A stretch of 64,000 bases of DNA from Porogramme epimiltina (GCA_900155495.1 FTLJ01000619.1:1-64000); one strand, 5' to 3'. Positions 24,810-39,072 are shown, counted from the first letter of the stretch. Program-made: numbers and translations. Notes: generated by a model from the letters alone, not told the origin.

Positions 24810-25191
24810 TTATGTGGTGACCGGGCCCGGATTTGTTGCTGCCTTGTCGTCCATCGGTTTCTGTGCGGTGGGCTGTGTGCTCACTGGCGGCCCGTCCCGG
24901 CGCTGTTCGAATTCGTCCTCGTCGAATGATTTCTTGAAGCACGACCCACAGCATCCAGCCTGTGTATTCTGTGATCCCGAGCCGTACCTCTCTGTGGGCG
25001 CGTATTAGGACCTCCTGAGTAGCAGGAGAGGCACGCGAGGGATGCATCTAGGACGTACTCGTGAAACAGTACATCTGCAGAGACTCTGTGCACGCCGCAC
25101 CTGGGGATAGTTGGTTGAGTACGCATAGCATGCTTCAGGGACCGGGCTTGCACTTACAGATTCCGCCACCTGCTCCTACACCCGCTTCCAT
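24810..25191 (-). CDS. Small Cys-rich protein, 85 aa
   Basis: Complement of 25158-25191, 25059-25100, 24810-24991. Spliced it starts MEAGVGAGGGICAAC, continues TESLQMYCFTKRYGSGS, then AGCCGSCFKKSFDEDEFEQR, and ends in a Pro/Thr-rich tail (NPGPVTT). Six cysteines fall in the first half. No signal peptide is seen: the start is Gly-rich and not strongly hydrophobic, so cytoplasmic or lipidated attachment is more likely than secretion. I recall similar short Cys-rich proteins in Agaricomycetes but no function. The third exon acceptor was chosen because it is the one that keeps the CCGSC block in frame. A TATATAAA word lies about 130 nt upstream (25323-25331 region). Confidence 0.7.
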
Positions 25192-26521
25192 GATTATGGC
25201 GACTGCTGGTACGGTTGGAGATGGATAGGAATGCGGGGCGACGCTGTAACAGGCGTGTTCTTGAGGCGAGGAGGGGAAAGAGGGGGAGTCGGACTAAACG
25301 TCTGGACAGGATCGTGGAGCGGGTATATAAAGAGCACAGGAGTGACGCCGGCCCCGAAGCTGCGCTTGACCAGGGGCACAGCTTCTGCATTAGCATGATC
25401 GAAACCCAAGTTGGTCGCCACCCGACAACCGTATTCTCAGCGCTCAGCGGGCCGACATTCAACGAGCCTGCGTAGGTCCCTATTTGAACGACTTGTATGG
25501 CTAGACACGCTCGTACACTTGAGCTGTTGTTCTATCAATAAGGCGACTGAATATTGTAGCACGCGTATATATGAGTGTGCACTACAGATATGATTTGTGA
25601 CGTCATTTCCCAATACTATCAACTACTGTATTGGTGCGTTGCGTTCAAGCATGTCGCGGCAGATGTTCTCAGGGAGTCAAAGTCAAGTTTCGGGTTTCAA
25701 ACCTTGTATGCGGGGGAGGGGCTGGACTCTCATCGCACGAAGCCTCTCCTGCGCGCTATATCGTGGAAGACGGGTCGATCTGTGCAGGCCTTAACTACTC
25801 GACCAGTGGGAGGAGGGGTATTCTGAGACTCCTATCGACGTCGGCGAAGGATCACGACATGCAAAGTGCTGTCTCGGCACCAACGCCTGGCTTACTCATT
25901 CGTTCTCGTGTGGCTTGTCTGCGAGTAACTTTTGGCCGGTATCTGCTAATAGACTGCTATAGTCACGTAGCTTGGTGCCGGAGTCCTGTGATACGGGCTC
26001 AACCGGCAGGTGGCAAGTGGAAAGTTCAACCTACATAAATCTTTGGTCATAAGCCGCGTGGTATCCGCGAGGCCTTTGCCAGACGTATCGTGTATGTCCT
26101 GGGAACTTCGCACGCGGTACATACAACGACCTCTGCCGGCACCAGTGGTAGTGGAGGTCTGTAGTTCTGTGCTTCTGTTCTCCAGCGAACGCGTACTCCT
26201 TCGTGAGTAAATTGCGCAGTTCTGCAGTTAACTGAAGGAGAAGAGCCAGGAGATCACAAGACGGAGCTAACGTCAAACAGCTAGAGGCGCGATCACGTGT
26301 TGATACGCGAGCGCGGTCAAGCCTGCCCTAAACTTGTTGTTGAACGCCGACTTGAACGTATCCAAATTCGGCACTTACGCCCATCACCAGCACTCGTCCA
26401 TCCGTCCATTGTCCATATCTATCCTCCATTGTCAAGACTGGACGGCCAGCGAGGCATCTCCCCGACACACTCGGCCCCTTGATCTCTCTCACCTGGACAT
26501 GTTCTAAACTGCCTGCTCGAC
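25192..26521. other. Intergenic region upstream of the giant gene
   Basis: About 1.3 kb between divergent genes. Short frames only. The stretch from about 26380 is pyrimidine-rich on the plus strand, as expected for a leader before the ATG at 26522. Confidence 0.45.
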
Positions 26522-29500
26522 ATGACCAGTTATTCGGGATCCTCGACTGGGGAACCCCGCTCTCCTCTATACGGGACGGCAACGTATTCAACACTATCAC
26601 CGACACAAACGCCCTACTCTTCCTCAAGATATACATACTCCGAACGATCAGGTGTGTTTTGCTGGTTCACTTCTTAACACATACCCAACGTATACCGAAC
26701 GTCCCCAACAGTTACGCCAATCGGCTCGCGCTCTGGGAGCGATGTCTCCTCCCCCCGCCAGACGCGCCGCCTCGTTGTATCCCCCTCCCCATCCTCAAGA
26801 GACTACGACTATGAAGCTTACTCCGACGAAAACTCTATGGACGACGCGCACGAAGTGGAGGCTGCGCTTAGCATGGTGGACGATGAAATTGCAAACACGG
26901 AGGACGTGCTGACGGAATGGTCGCGCGGCTCGTCCGTCAGTGCGTCGACTCACACGTCCTTCACGGGTCAGTACAGCGCTGCTACGTCTGTAACCCCCTC
27001 AAGCTACATGTCTGGCGACTACCGCCCGATCACACCTGCCCTCCTCGACCGCGACCGCAGGGTCCTCAGCACTATCTCCGAGCACACGGAGGAGCGATCC
27101 AGGCCGAACTCTTTCGCCCAATCCGGCAGCGGACAGGGCAGCCGGCCGAACACGATGTACACCATCCCAAGCATTCCCAGCATCCCCAGCGAGAACAGAA
27201 GGTCGGCCAATCTCGAAGACAGGGTTTCCCCCGCCCTCCACACGCGTTCTGCGACTGACCCTACGAGCAACTCGCCGGCCCCGCACCTTGCAGGACGGGT
27301 CTTGAACGCGCCCGGACGCAGAGCGGGCGAGCTCATCGCATTTTTCGAAGAGAAGCGCGCAGAAACGGAGTCTCCCCGGCTGTTTGGGCATACGCGCACC
27401 TTATCGGCTCCAATGGGTCCTCGTTCCCCAGCCCCTCGTTCTCCTGGTCCGCGGTCGCCGAGTCCGTACACCACCACCATGAGCCAGTCCATGTCTACGT
27501 TTGGACATACCGCCAGCACGACTGGGTACGGTTACGGGAGCTCCACTTACGGATACAGCTCCTCACGCCCGTCGTCTCCGACCAAGAGCAGGGGAGGATC
27601 GGTTGTCTCCTCATCGGGGCCGATGTCCTCGGTTCTCTCTCCGCCGCAACGCGGGACGACGCTTTCCTCCGACTCGCGCTTCTACCCTACCACCAGCGGG
27701 ACCTACACCCAAACTGCGCACACGCGCAGTGGAAGCGACACGTATACCGGGAGCGGGACAGGGACGGCAGGCCCCTCAGGCACGTACTCGAGCACTTTCA
27801 CCGGCTTCACGTCGACCGCGACTCCGACGTCGTCCTCCCTCCGCCGCCCGCAAACTTCTCCCCGCTCGCCGTTGACGTCAGTGCGAAACATCGTTGCGGC
27901 GTGGAAGGAACGCACCCCGTCCCTCAGCAAGTCCGTTCGCTCCACGGGCACGCCGCCGTCGCCCAACCAGGGTGGCGATGGCCTCTTCAGCCTCCGCAGG
28001 CGCGCGGAGCGCGGCGCAGCTCGGTTGCGCGATCGCGCGCTCGAAGGCGATTACGAGGAAGGCCAGCCTATGGAGGGGGAAGGCGGGTTTGAGGCGGGTG
28101 CAAGCTCGAGCGGCGACCCGACGATGAGCACGAGTGGCATGCTGCCCGCGACCTTTGATATTGCCGAATTGGGACAGTATGCGAACGCCGGTGGCGCTCA
28201 GGAGGTGAGTGCTTCTCGTGCTTGGCCTTCTCTATATCGCCGCGATATTCGTCTGTTTCAGATGAAAGTAAGGGCATTTCTGACAATGGTTTGTGTTTCA
28301 GCCACTGAGGATTGGGCTGCTGTGGTATCTGAACGTCCACGCCCCGCCGCCCTACCGCTGGCAACGATGCCAGGCGCTGCTTTACCCGCACATGCTCCTC
28401 CTCTCGTGGATCGCCCCCGGTGGAGGCCGCGGAATTGTGACGCTTGATTTGCTCAACTGCATCGAAGTGCGCTCGGTGCCCTCGCCGCTCCATCCGACGG
28501 CCCAAGACGATGTAGGGACCATCGCAGCGCGCGCGCAAAGCGACCAAGCTGCGGAGATTGGAGAAGGAGCGGATGCGGGCCTCATGGAGACGTTGTGTCC
28601 GTTCCAGCTGCTGTACAGCGACGGCATCGAGAGGCTCGGAGCTGAAAGTGCTAGGGAGCGTGTGAGATGGGTCAGCGCGATATGGTGAGTGCCTATCTCT
28701 TCAGGCCATTAGAGCGGTGACGAACGCAATCAACAGGGAGGTGCTGGATCGTGCGGTTTCGGTTCCGGACAGGTCGAGCACCCGCTCTCCGACTGGCTCC
28801 GTTCGCACTATCCAGTCCATGTCAAGTACGGCCACTTCCAACTCCGGGACAGGATCTGCGTCGACTGTGTATGTTCCTCCCCTCGACGAGCTTTCCGACA
28901 TCCAGTCTCTCTCAGGATCAAGCGGGCTATCACGGCGCCCGTCCCTGGCTTCCGCCCACCACACTCGCGCGACCGACGACGGCGCGATCTCGTCGCAAGG
29001 ATATCTGTATCCGGGCGATCCTCGTGTTATCCCCCCGAGCCGCAGCAGTTCCCTCCGCAGGACAAGCTCTCTCACGGACCTCGACGAGGAGTTCGCGTCC
29101 GCGCTGCGCCGTGCGCGCGAGAGCCGCCCGGGATTGGGCTTCGGTCTGGGTCTCGCAGGCGGGATCGCAGTCGGAGAAGGGTCCCCCGTCACGGTGTCCA
29201 GCGGCCCGCGACTGAGCGGGAACGTGTACATGTCGCCGCCCCCAAGCGTCGCGGACCGGAGGAGTCGGGGCTCGGAAACAGCTAGCTCGGTCTCGGACGA
29301 CGTGTTCTTCAGCGCAAGCTCGACGCCCAATACACGGACGCCCACGTCAAGCTTCCTCTCGACGACGTCTTCGTTTACGCGCGGGCTCACCGGTACCTGC
29401 ACCGACACGCGGTCCGGCACAGGCCTCCGCTCGGACGAGTCCATCGAGATCACTTCGGGGTCGGGAACGAACATCGTCACGTCTACCCTCTCGTACCGCG

Positions 29501-32500
29501 GGACCGACTCGGCATCTATGCTTGGAGACTCGCATTCTGGCTCCAGCGCCATGCAGACCGCGACGTCACTCACTCGGTCTGGTGGTGTCCGTAGGCGCAC
29601 ACCCCGGGCTGCGCGGACGTACACGACGTCGTCCTCGGAGGAGATCTCGGACAAGGAGAACACCTACTCGGGCACGTACACGTACACGCTGAGCACGCTC
29701 GAGACCTACTCGCGGACCGGGACGACGCCGACCGCCACGATGTCCCGCAGCCGGTCGGTGACCCCGACGCCGTCGTCGATGTCGTACGCGCGCTCGGCCG
29801 ACGACGAGCAGCTCTTGCGGAGCGAGTCGCAGTCGGAGACGGAGGGTTCGGTGTACTACAACGCGCGCGCACCGCGGTCGCCGTCGACCGCGTCGTTCAA
29901 GAGCCTTTCCACGATCCCGTCGCTCTCCGACTACGAAACAGCGATCATCTGCGACACCGAGTACGAGACCGCGGCCAAGTGCGAGTCGGAGCCTGCGGAG
30001 ACAGAGTTCGAGACGGTGCCGCCGTGCGAGACGCCTGCGCCGACGGACTTCATCTCGGCAGACGTATGCAGGTCGGATGTGTCTACTGACTTCCAGACAG
30101 TGGAGTACAGGCCTAGGGTCGTAGAGAGCGACGTGGTCAGCATCAATACCCCGTCCGAGATCCCGACCATCCCTTCGTCGGCGTCCTCACCGGTGCAGCG
30201 CGTGAGGGACCTCGAGCCTTTCATGGTACCGCTGCCTCCGTCGACCTACACACCAAGCGAGTCGGCAAGCGAGCCGTTGGAATTCACGCCTATCGGGCGT
30301 GCGCCGTCGCTACCGCCTATGCCGTCGCCATTGTCTGCGCCGTCGCTGCTACCCACGCCATCGCGGTCGTCCCCGACGGTTACATCCATCTCACCTACAC
30401 CTACGGAATCGTCACTAGAGTTGACGCCTTCATCGCCGGTCTCCGAAGAGATCTCGTTCCCAACACCTTCAGATATCGAACTTTCGTCGTTGGAGTCGCC
30501 AACGGAGTCGATCCCCGGGCCGTCGCCCATCCCGCCCGTTTCGGAGCTCTCAGTATCGCTCACGCCGTCATCCCTTACCCCGACGGAATCTTCGGTCACG
30601 CCAACGCCCTCTACCCAATTGACGCCTACTGTGCCCTCCACGCTTACGCAACCCTCGTCACTGTCGAGCCAGTCTATCCCAGAATCCGCGTGGGGAGCAG
30701 AAACTGATGAATCGTACGAATCCTCGCTCTTGCGGGCGTCGCCGTCTATGGCGTCACTGGCGATCCCAGAAGGCCCCGACATCTCCTACGACACGACCCA
30801 GCTGCGCCCCAGCGACACGCGCGCTTCCTCGGACGAGTCCTCCCTCTCGCTCGCGACGCCCGTCACGGACGTCAGCCCGTCGTCCCCAGCGACGGTGCCG
30901 TCGCCGCCGTCGTCCGAGCTCACGCCGACGCAGTCGACGATCTCGCTCCTCCCGACCGCAATGTCGCCAGCGCCGGTCCGCGTGGAGCTCCCCATCCCGG
31001 CCGTGACGCTCTCGCGCACTCCGTCGACGATCTCCACGGTGTCGTCCGTCTCGATGAGTTCGTCGCGTATGGCGCCGTCCGAGTTCGAGCTCGACGTTCG
31101 TACGGAGCCTTCACTCCTGTCTACGCCATCGGTAGAGTCCGTCATGCTTCCGGATCAGGCGCCTGTGCGGCCTCCATCGGTACGTCTGCTTTGGATTCAA
31201 AGTGGGCCCACAAACTGATTGTATCTCCGCGTAGGCACAACCTCTGTTCATTCCTTTGCCTCCTTCACCCTCCCCGACTACGCCTTCCGTCTCGATGAGA
31301 GTTAGTCTATCGACCCCTCGCGGTGATGCGCCCTCAATTGCATCCAACCTGGAGACGATCGCGTCAGACGCACCTAGCCACATCCTCACCCACGACGTCA
31401 ATCGCCTCCTGCAGTATCTGAATGACGTGAACGACGCGAGGGGAGCGGAGAACAAGGAGATGGCCGACAACATCCAGGATATCAAAGGCACTCTCGAAGA
31501 GTTGGAGGCGCTTCTGCGTGAGCGGACGTTCGCCGAGCGCCCCCCGCCGGTTCCACACAAGGACATCTCTGTGGGAGCGAGCAGCGTCATCTCCGTTGCG
31601 AGATCTGTTGCGAGGTCAGCGCGAGCCACGCCGGTGCCCGTTCGCCCTCGAAGCATCGTGGCGGAACAAGAACAGCATACCCCGACTGTCCATCGTGACA
31701 TTCCAAGGATCGTCCGGGCGATCTCTCTGTCCCCGCCGCCGATCCGCGCCAAGTCGCCCCCTTCGCCAGCATCTCTTAGCGAAACGATGTCGTTTTTGTC
31801 GTCGCACCACTCAGACGATCTCAGTCTGATGGAGTCGGAGTCATACCCCATGGAGCTGCCTGCATCTCCTTCGTGGCCTTCGTCTTCGCCCGTATCTTCG
31901 CCGGAGAGCTCTACGTCTTCGTCCCCGACGTCTGCACCTCCGTCCTCCCTCACGCCGTCCGAGCAACTTTCCGATATTGGCCACTCTCTGCCTGTCCCTG
32001 TGCCTCTTCCGCGGATGCGAAGTCCTCTTGGAAGGAGTCCGACCGCTACGCCACCACCGCTGTCGTCGTCGCCTTCCCCGTCGGCGTTCTCCAGCGACAC
32101 CGTGCGGCCGGTTCCTACAGTCACTCTGTCGACGCTTCGTGAGGGACTCGACGCTATTCGCCAACAGGTCGCTGCCATGCTCGATCAACAAAACACCGCG
32201 AACCACCAACTGGACGAACTCCGTAACCGGCCCCGCGAGCCCGCTCCGCCGCCGCCTGTCGACCGTTGGGACGAGTTCGCGCACCGCTTACAGATCATCG
32301 AGGCCAGCATATTACGGCTGCTGGAGCGCGAGGTGGCTCCTCAGCCGCGCGCTCCTGAGTCGATCCGGGAACGGGAACCGGACGCGGAATCGTCGGTTCA
32401 ACCAGACTGGCGGGACGTCTTGACCGATATCCTGAGAGAACCCAGCACTGGCGAGCCACCGGTCATCGTAGCACCTGTTCCGTCTCGTCCCGGTGGCCCC

Positions 32501-35500
32501 TCGTTCGATGAGCAGCTCATGGAGATTCTGATGGCACCTCCACCGTCCACTCAACAGCAGGTGCACCCTCCCCCTCCGCTGATTCCGCTGATATACCGCC
32601 CCGGTCCTCGCGCCCGTCCTCGGAGCACCAGCCCTCGATTTGAGGCAGACATTCGACCCCGTCCGAGCTCCTTCCCACTCTCTCAACCCAGTGCTCCGCA
32701 CGTCAGGCCTCGCGCTGCACAACCGCGAGCTCCACCCATCCGGGTGCAGAGACCGCCCGCGTCGGAGGTGCCGCCGTCGGAAGTGGAAACGCAAGCCGAC
32801 ATGCCAGTCCCTACACCTGCTCCCACGGGGCCGCCTGTGCGTAGACAAGACGATGGTCCTGATATCGATTTTCTGAGGGAGGTTCAACAGCGCCGCGGGG
32901 GAAGAGATGGCTTTTACGTGGTATGTTTGTGGCTACTCTGCACTTTCTCTGTCTTATTCCTATCTCCGACAGCACCCAACGCGTGCATCTTCTGCACCGC
33001 CACCGGGCGAGGTTGTCACACAACACGACGACAACGTATGGTATCGGCCGGAGACCACTGAAAGTGGTCAAGCTCCAGTACCTCCGCCGGGCCAGATGTT
33101 CCCTCAACCACCGCCACCACAATTTGTGCCAGTGCCACCGGGTCCTGTGAGTCATGACATAGCCGAATCAATTGTACGATGCGCTGATTGTGGCTGGTAG
33201 ACTGTCGTCCAACTTCCATCGACGTTCACAGACATTCTTGAACTCCTCAGAGTACGTATTCTGCTAGTAGTCCTGTTTCGCGCCCTTCTCATCAAGCTTC
33301 ATAGGACAATCGGTCAGGCCAGCTGGCCGGCCTCGAGCAGCAAAGCGAGATCATCACGTACCTCCGGGGTTTGAACCAGTGGTTGGAACGGGATGTCCAC
33401 GACCGACATGCCGAGATTCAAAGCGTGGCGGCGCGATTGGAGCAGACTCGCGATGAGGTCATACCGCTGTTGAATCAGATTGCTCATACTTTGAGACGAG
33501 AAGGTGAGGAACCCGTTATTCGATAATCGCATAGTACCTGAAGAGTGTTTTAAACAGCGGGGCCAGCGCCACCCCTAGGGCAGCAGGTTCCCGTACCGCC
33601 TCCGGGATTCCCTGTATTCGCTCCGACTGGAGTTTCAGGCGCAACTCCAGTCAGGCCATTGTTCCCCGTTGAACAAACGCCGCCCCCACAAGCGGCAGTC
33701 ATTCCCCCGCCACCGCTAGAAAACCAGTTCTATCCACCTGTTATTCCGCCCGGTACCTATCCCAGACCTTATCCACCTGGGCCTGCTCCCCAGTTCCCGG
33801 TCGCCCACCCCGTGCCTTCTTCACCCGAGGGTACTTTTGTTCCTCCCAGACCCGAACGTTCTTCCCTTTCCCGATCTTCCTCTTCGTCGCGACCTTCTAG
33901 TGAGCGACACATTACCGTCATCCCTCCCCCAGGCCAGTACTTGCAGGGGCCCATGGGACCCCTTGGACAGCCTGGCGTCACTGTCATTGCCCCACCTCAA
34001 CAGGAGCACACGATCATTCAGGTCCCGACATCTACGTCTAGCCGTCCTCATCACTACTCCCCTACCGAAGAATTCGAGCCAGGCAGGTCACCTTCTCGTC
34101 AACCCTCTCCAGCACCAACAGGGCAAGCAGACCCCGGTCGTGTGACATCCCCCCGACCGGGACGCGAACAAAGTCTTCCGTCTGCTGCTCCATCTATCCC
34201 GCAGGCCCACGGGGAACCATCTACCACGAACGTCATTTTCGCTCCGCCCTCCGGTACCCAACCTGCACCACCGTCGTCTCCGACTGCTGTTCCAATACCA
34301 CAGCCGTCCCAAACGCCCGCTCCCATTATTATTCAGCCTCCTCCGCTTGTGTATCCCCCCCCAGCTGGTATCCAGGGCGTCCCTCAAGTGATCCCTGTTC
34401 ATCCGCGGTCACCATCTCCTCATTATCCTGCAGAGCAACCTGTTACTGTTGTTCTTCCATCTCGTCATGGGAGTGGAAGAAGCGGGAGAACGCGCCGTAC
34501 AAGGTCACGGTCCAGATCCCCATCACATCACTCACATGGCTCGCGTACTATGGTTCCTACGTCACACTCACGCTCACGCTCACGCTCACCCTCGCGCTCG
34601 CGCTCTAGCTCATCGGGCCCTCATGCAATCACTATCTTGCCGGGCCCGCCGTACGGTCCAGGACCTATGCAAGTGCCAGGAATACCTGTGTCAATGCCGG
34701 GGGTGCCTGTGTCAGGGCCTGGGCCGGCCCCTGCACCTGTCATGATTGTACCGACCCCCATCGGGCACCCCGAACTCCCGAGGGTCCCTGAGACTATTAC
34801 CATCCAAACACACCCTTCTGGCAGCCCTCCGCATCACGTGATCGTGCCCGACCGCTCCCGCACGCATTCGCCATCTCGCACGCATTCGCCAACGTCCGTT
34901 CACATCCATCCTGGCGAGCATGTCATATCAGGTCCACCTAGCCGTTACTCTTCCAGACCAGACTCGCGGGGTCACCATCGACCAAGATCAAGATCAAGTT
35001 CGCCGGGGCGTCCAGCTCCAGGACCAAGCTCCCCGCACGATCCTCGAAGACCTGGTGACCGCTACCCCTACCCTCCGTGGCCGGGTTATGGCTATCCCTA
35101 CCCGCCCCCTCCATGGGGCTTCCCTCCGCGCTCTCAATCTCAAGGTCGTTCCGAGCATAGGGGATACGAATGGGACCCATTGGGGATATGGGGGCGCCCG
35201 CCGTCTTGGTACGAGAGGCGGTACGGCAGGCGCGATCATGATCGTCGCAGTCGATCGCCTTCCCCAACTGGACATCCGCAATATACATCGCGTTCTCCCC
35301 CTCCCGGAGGACACCGGCGCCCACATGGGCAACGCCCCTCGCATGGTGGCACTCGAACCCACCATACATCGCGCTCCCCCTCTCTCGAAAGAGATCGCCC
35401 ACATGAGCAACGTCCTTCGCATGGTAGCCCCCGATCTTCTCGACCCCAAGATCGACATGGAAGATCTCATACGCGTCGTCCTGTCACTCAAATGTCTTAT

Positions 35501-38212
35501 TCTCGGTCTTTGTCTGGAAGTGGACGTGGAAGTCCTGGGGCTTCCACTAGGGGTACCATTATGGGAAGCCCTAGGAGGAGTTCTAGGGGAAGGCCTGCTA
35601 CTCACCCCATTCCGAGTTCTTCTGTCGAACACCCTCCGAGGTCAGGCATGCTTTCGCCGCAGCCGCTACCCATTCATCCAGAGCACATAGTCCTCAGCAC
35701 CCGAGGGGAGCACGCCAGGCCGCCTACCGTGTTAGAGGTAGGGGATGAACATGAACATCCCCGTGAAGGGCACCCCGAGTCCGAGGTTGGAGACCATGAT
35801 GAGCACGAGCGCGAATTTACCAGTAAGTCTAGCGTCACATTATCTTCGTAGGTTGAACTAAAGCGAATCCGAATTCAGCACCAAGGACCCCGGCGACCCG
35901 AATCCCCAGTGGCGAGTTCTTGCTCTTGATATCATTGTAACGGCTGCTAATATTCGATCTACAGAGACCGCCCCGCGCACGCCATCTACTACTCGTATGC
36001 TTCCGCCCCCCGTTGCGGAATATCGTAAGCAGCTCTCTGAGGGGATAGCCCCCATTCCTTATCCCATGAACGAACATCCTTCTATTGTAGCACCTTCTGC
36101 GGGGCATGCTCCCAGCGCACCATCAGGGCCAAGTGGTGTCCTTCATGAAGAAGCTGCTGCTCCAACTCATCATCCCCCTCCGCGCGTTCCAACCATCCCC
36201 CCAACTGAAGTTAGTCGCGCAGGTTCCCCTTACTCGCCGCCGCCCACCGTCATCCAAGCCCCGGGAGCCGTGCGACAGCCCCAACTCTCAGGCCCCAGCG
36301 ACATCGCACTTGCAGATTCCGAACGTCAGCGACAAGAACACTTCGCAGATCTCGCTGCACAGATGGAAGCGACTCTCGATGAGCTCCAGGATGCCGAAGA
36401 GAAACGCGACATGAACTATCGTGCGAACGAGGAGGACCGCGAGCGTATATTCTTCGAGAACGAAAGGCGCCGTGACGAGGAGGCCATGTCTCGTCGCGAT
36501 GGAATTTGGCAAGAGCTGGAGAGCCGTCTGAAAGGGCTTCCGCCGGCCGGAAGCCCTTCGGTGCCCGCTCCGTCAGTGAAGGAGATGGGAGACGAAGGTG
36601 CTACGATCCCCGCAGAGGCCCCCAGGGCTGAGGCCCCCGAAGATGAAGTCCCGTCACAGACTGTGTCGCAGGCGATTCCGGGAGATATTGGCGATACTGG
36701 ATCAATCATCGGATCCATGCGCGAGGCCGCGGAGCGACACGCCGAAGACATCCGCGAAGTTGTGCGACTCGAGCGCGAAGCAGCACAGGCCGAAAGCGAA
36801 CGAGCACACGCGGAGATGGTCGCGGACCGTGCGCGAATGGAAGACGAGTACCAGGCGCACATTCGCTCCCTCGAAGCAGAGCTCTCCGCGGTGCGCAAGG
36901 AGCTGGAGGACGAGAAGATGAGCCGGGCGACCGAGGAGGCGGAGCGGCGCGAGCGCGAGCGTGCGGAGATGCTCGAGCAGAACGACCTCATGCGCAACCA
37001 GCTGAGCGACCTCACGAACCTCGTCACTGAGCAGCGTGACGAGATCGCGAACAAACGGGAGCTTATGGACAACCGCTGGGCGTTGAAGGAGCGACGATGG
37101 GAGATGAAGGACGAGGAGGATGCTCAAACGCGCAACATGCTGCAGCAGATTCTGGATATGCAGGCGCGGATGCTGGAGGAGCAGGCCGCCTCTAAAGCGG
37201 AACTCCAGGACGCGATGCGCGAAAGTAAGTGGAATTCGTACTCTCGTGATCTTTGTTTCTTACGGGTCGTGAATAGGTGAACGTGCTGCACTCGATGCTA
37301 TTGCTGCTCAACGTGACGCATATGAGGGCACTATTCGTGATATGGCCGAAGGTGAGCTTCGTTACACTCGAAATTCTTGCGGTTAGCTAATGCGTGCGAT
37401 GATAGCTTGGCGTGCGGATTGCGAACAGCGTAAGCAAGAAACCATTGACGCAGTCAAGGCCACTGCGAACGAGCAGATCCCGTACAACGTTCAAGGCGTA
37501 AGTTATTGCTCATCCCTTAGCTTTGTTCCTTACTCTTACCATGAATACTAGTATCTCGACGAGTTCAGCCGGTCGTTGGCGACAGAAGTTCGCATGTTGT
37601 TGAGTGAAGTTGGCAAGCTTCGTGAAGACAAGAGGAACCTCGAATTGTGAGTAGTTCTATCATCGCCTCTTTTACATATTATTAACCCTGTCCGGTAGCC
37701 AAATCGGGGAGCTCCTCACGTTCAAGTCAAAGTACGGTCCCAGTGGCGAGTTCGATCCCAGCTGGTGAGTAATGTTGAAGCCTCATGGCTCGGGACAATG
37801 GGCTAAGACGTATTCGCAGGAAACCCGCTATGACCTGTGTGCCTACCGAAGCTGCTCCTGCCCAGGAGCCCGCGCCGGTCGATCCAGAGCCCGAGGTTCC
37901 TCAACAGGCTCCCAGCGGATGGAGGACAATCCACCCTAGGGGCTCTCGCCGCTCGAGACGGACGCAGGCAACCGCTCCGCCCCCGCCCCCGACTGTTCCC
38001 GAAGTTGTTCCTCCTACGCAATCTTGGGCGACGTGGCAACGTGAGTACCTTTGAGTGCTTACCGTTAATAAGCACGTTCTAATATCCCTCCAGCGAACCC
38101 CGCGTTCCAGCCTTCGCCTCCGTTCCAACCCGTCGAGCACCTGCTGGCTCCGCCTACGGCAAGCCCAGGTCTCTTCGGACCTCGCTCTCCTCGCGATTCT
38201 CTTCACCGGTAA
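26522..38212 (+). CDS. Giant PH-domain, Ser/Pro/Arg-rich, coiled-coil protein (3583 aa)
   Basis: Sixteen exons: 26522-26651, 26712-28204, 28302-28684, 28737-31179, 31235-32920, 32973-33146, 33201-33251, 33305-33503, 33558-35822, 35965-37224, 37277-37351, 37406-37497, 37552-37646, 37699-37764, 37820-38040, 38094-38212. All phases agree. Residues 1-541 are Ser/Thr/Pro-rich. Residues about 542-669 form a PH domain (GLLWYLNVHAPPPYRWQRCQ ... ERVRWVSAIW with the closing Trp). Long disordered tracts rich in Ser, Thr and Pro follow, then an RS-repeat and Pro-rich block (about 33.6-35.8 kb, SRSRSRSPSRSRSSSS-type). Exon 10 holds a long coiled coil, and the end carries LREDKRNLEFQIGEL, SKYGPSGEFDPSW and PSGWRTIHPRGS. 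The PH domain suggests membrane or scaffold binding. The function is not known to me. Confidence 0.85.
34560..34612 (+). repeat. CTCACG/CTCGCG hexamer array coding RS dipeptides
   Basis: A short run of near-identical hexamers inside exon 9 of the giant gene encodes alternating Ser-Arg (HSRSRSRSPSRSRSSSS). This is a microsatellite-like source of the RS domain. Confidence 0.7.
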
Positions 38213-39072
38213 TGGATTTTGGGCTGACCACGTCTGTACGACCCGTCACGATGTTCTGTGCTACTCACGACTCCATGTTGCTGTCCTGTCATCTACTCTC
38301 GCATCTTTCTGTCATGTTTACCCATATATGTTGCTAGTGCTCCGTTCACGTTGTATACTGTATACACTATATGCTTTAACGATCTTCACGAATTCTCTTA
38401 ATGAATCTCATCAGAAAATAACTTCCTCAACGCGTCAAAGGGTGGAGTATAGCATAATACTTCAACGGCAAGTCTATCGAGCAGCAGCCCATGTGGCCAT
38501 CCCGAGCTTGGACTCACAGGCCAATAGCGCCAGGGCGCTTGATCCACGTATGGGCGCTTGCAACATTTCCTCTCCCGTCTTCGTTTTTGATTTCTTCTCC
38601 CCAGCGTACGGGCGCTCAACTATCTGAACTACAGCCACGACGCTCTAGCGTCGTTAAAACCATGCAGGACCCGAAGACGAGGTCCCTTGTAGCGTCGTCC
38701 TTGGAATGGAATGACAGCGGGCGCTCTCACGTATGGCATCGGCTCTGACTTCTCAACTTCGCCCCTTCCTACAGCGTCTCTCCGGCTGATAAACCCCCAC
38801 ACATAACCCCACGTCCCCCGACGGACTAGCCACCTTGCTAGCTCTATAGCCCTGGTCTCACTTCGACGTTTTGAACCACATCTCACCACCGTCTCAACGC
38901 CACGCGGCAGGCGGCATCGGTCATCGTCCTACTCGGTGTGGCGTGTTCCTTCTCGTCCTTCTTTCCGTAGGTGGCTGGTGACAGCGCACTCTGATTTGAC
39001 TTTCCAAAAGTGCTCCACCCTCAGAGCTCCGGTGGCTAGTACTTGACTCTAATTAACCAATACACCGATACC
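38213..39072. other. Spacer holding one copy of the duplicated 3' flank
   Basis: About 860 nt. The first part (38215-38370) is repeated after the second gene (40440-40580), and GGGCGCTTGCAAC...TTTCCTCTCCCG at about 38550-38580 recurs at about 40945-40970. No gene seen. Confidence 0.65.

Noticed and set aside
28701..29663. 320-codon minus-strand frame inside the giant gene
   Set aside because: Antisense shadow of a GC-rich Ser/Thr/Arg-coding exon; no motif.
37740..37765. GAGTTCGATCCCAGC resembling a tRNA B box (also at 39980-39995)
   Set aside because: It lies in a coding exon (GEFDPSW) and its copy; no A box, stem structure or acceptor end nearby.
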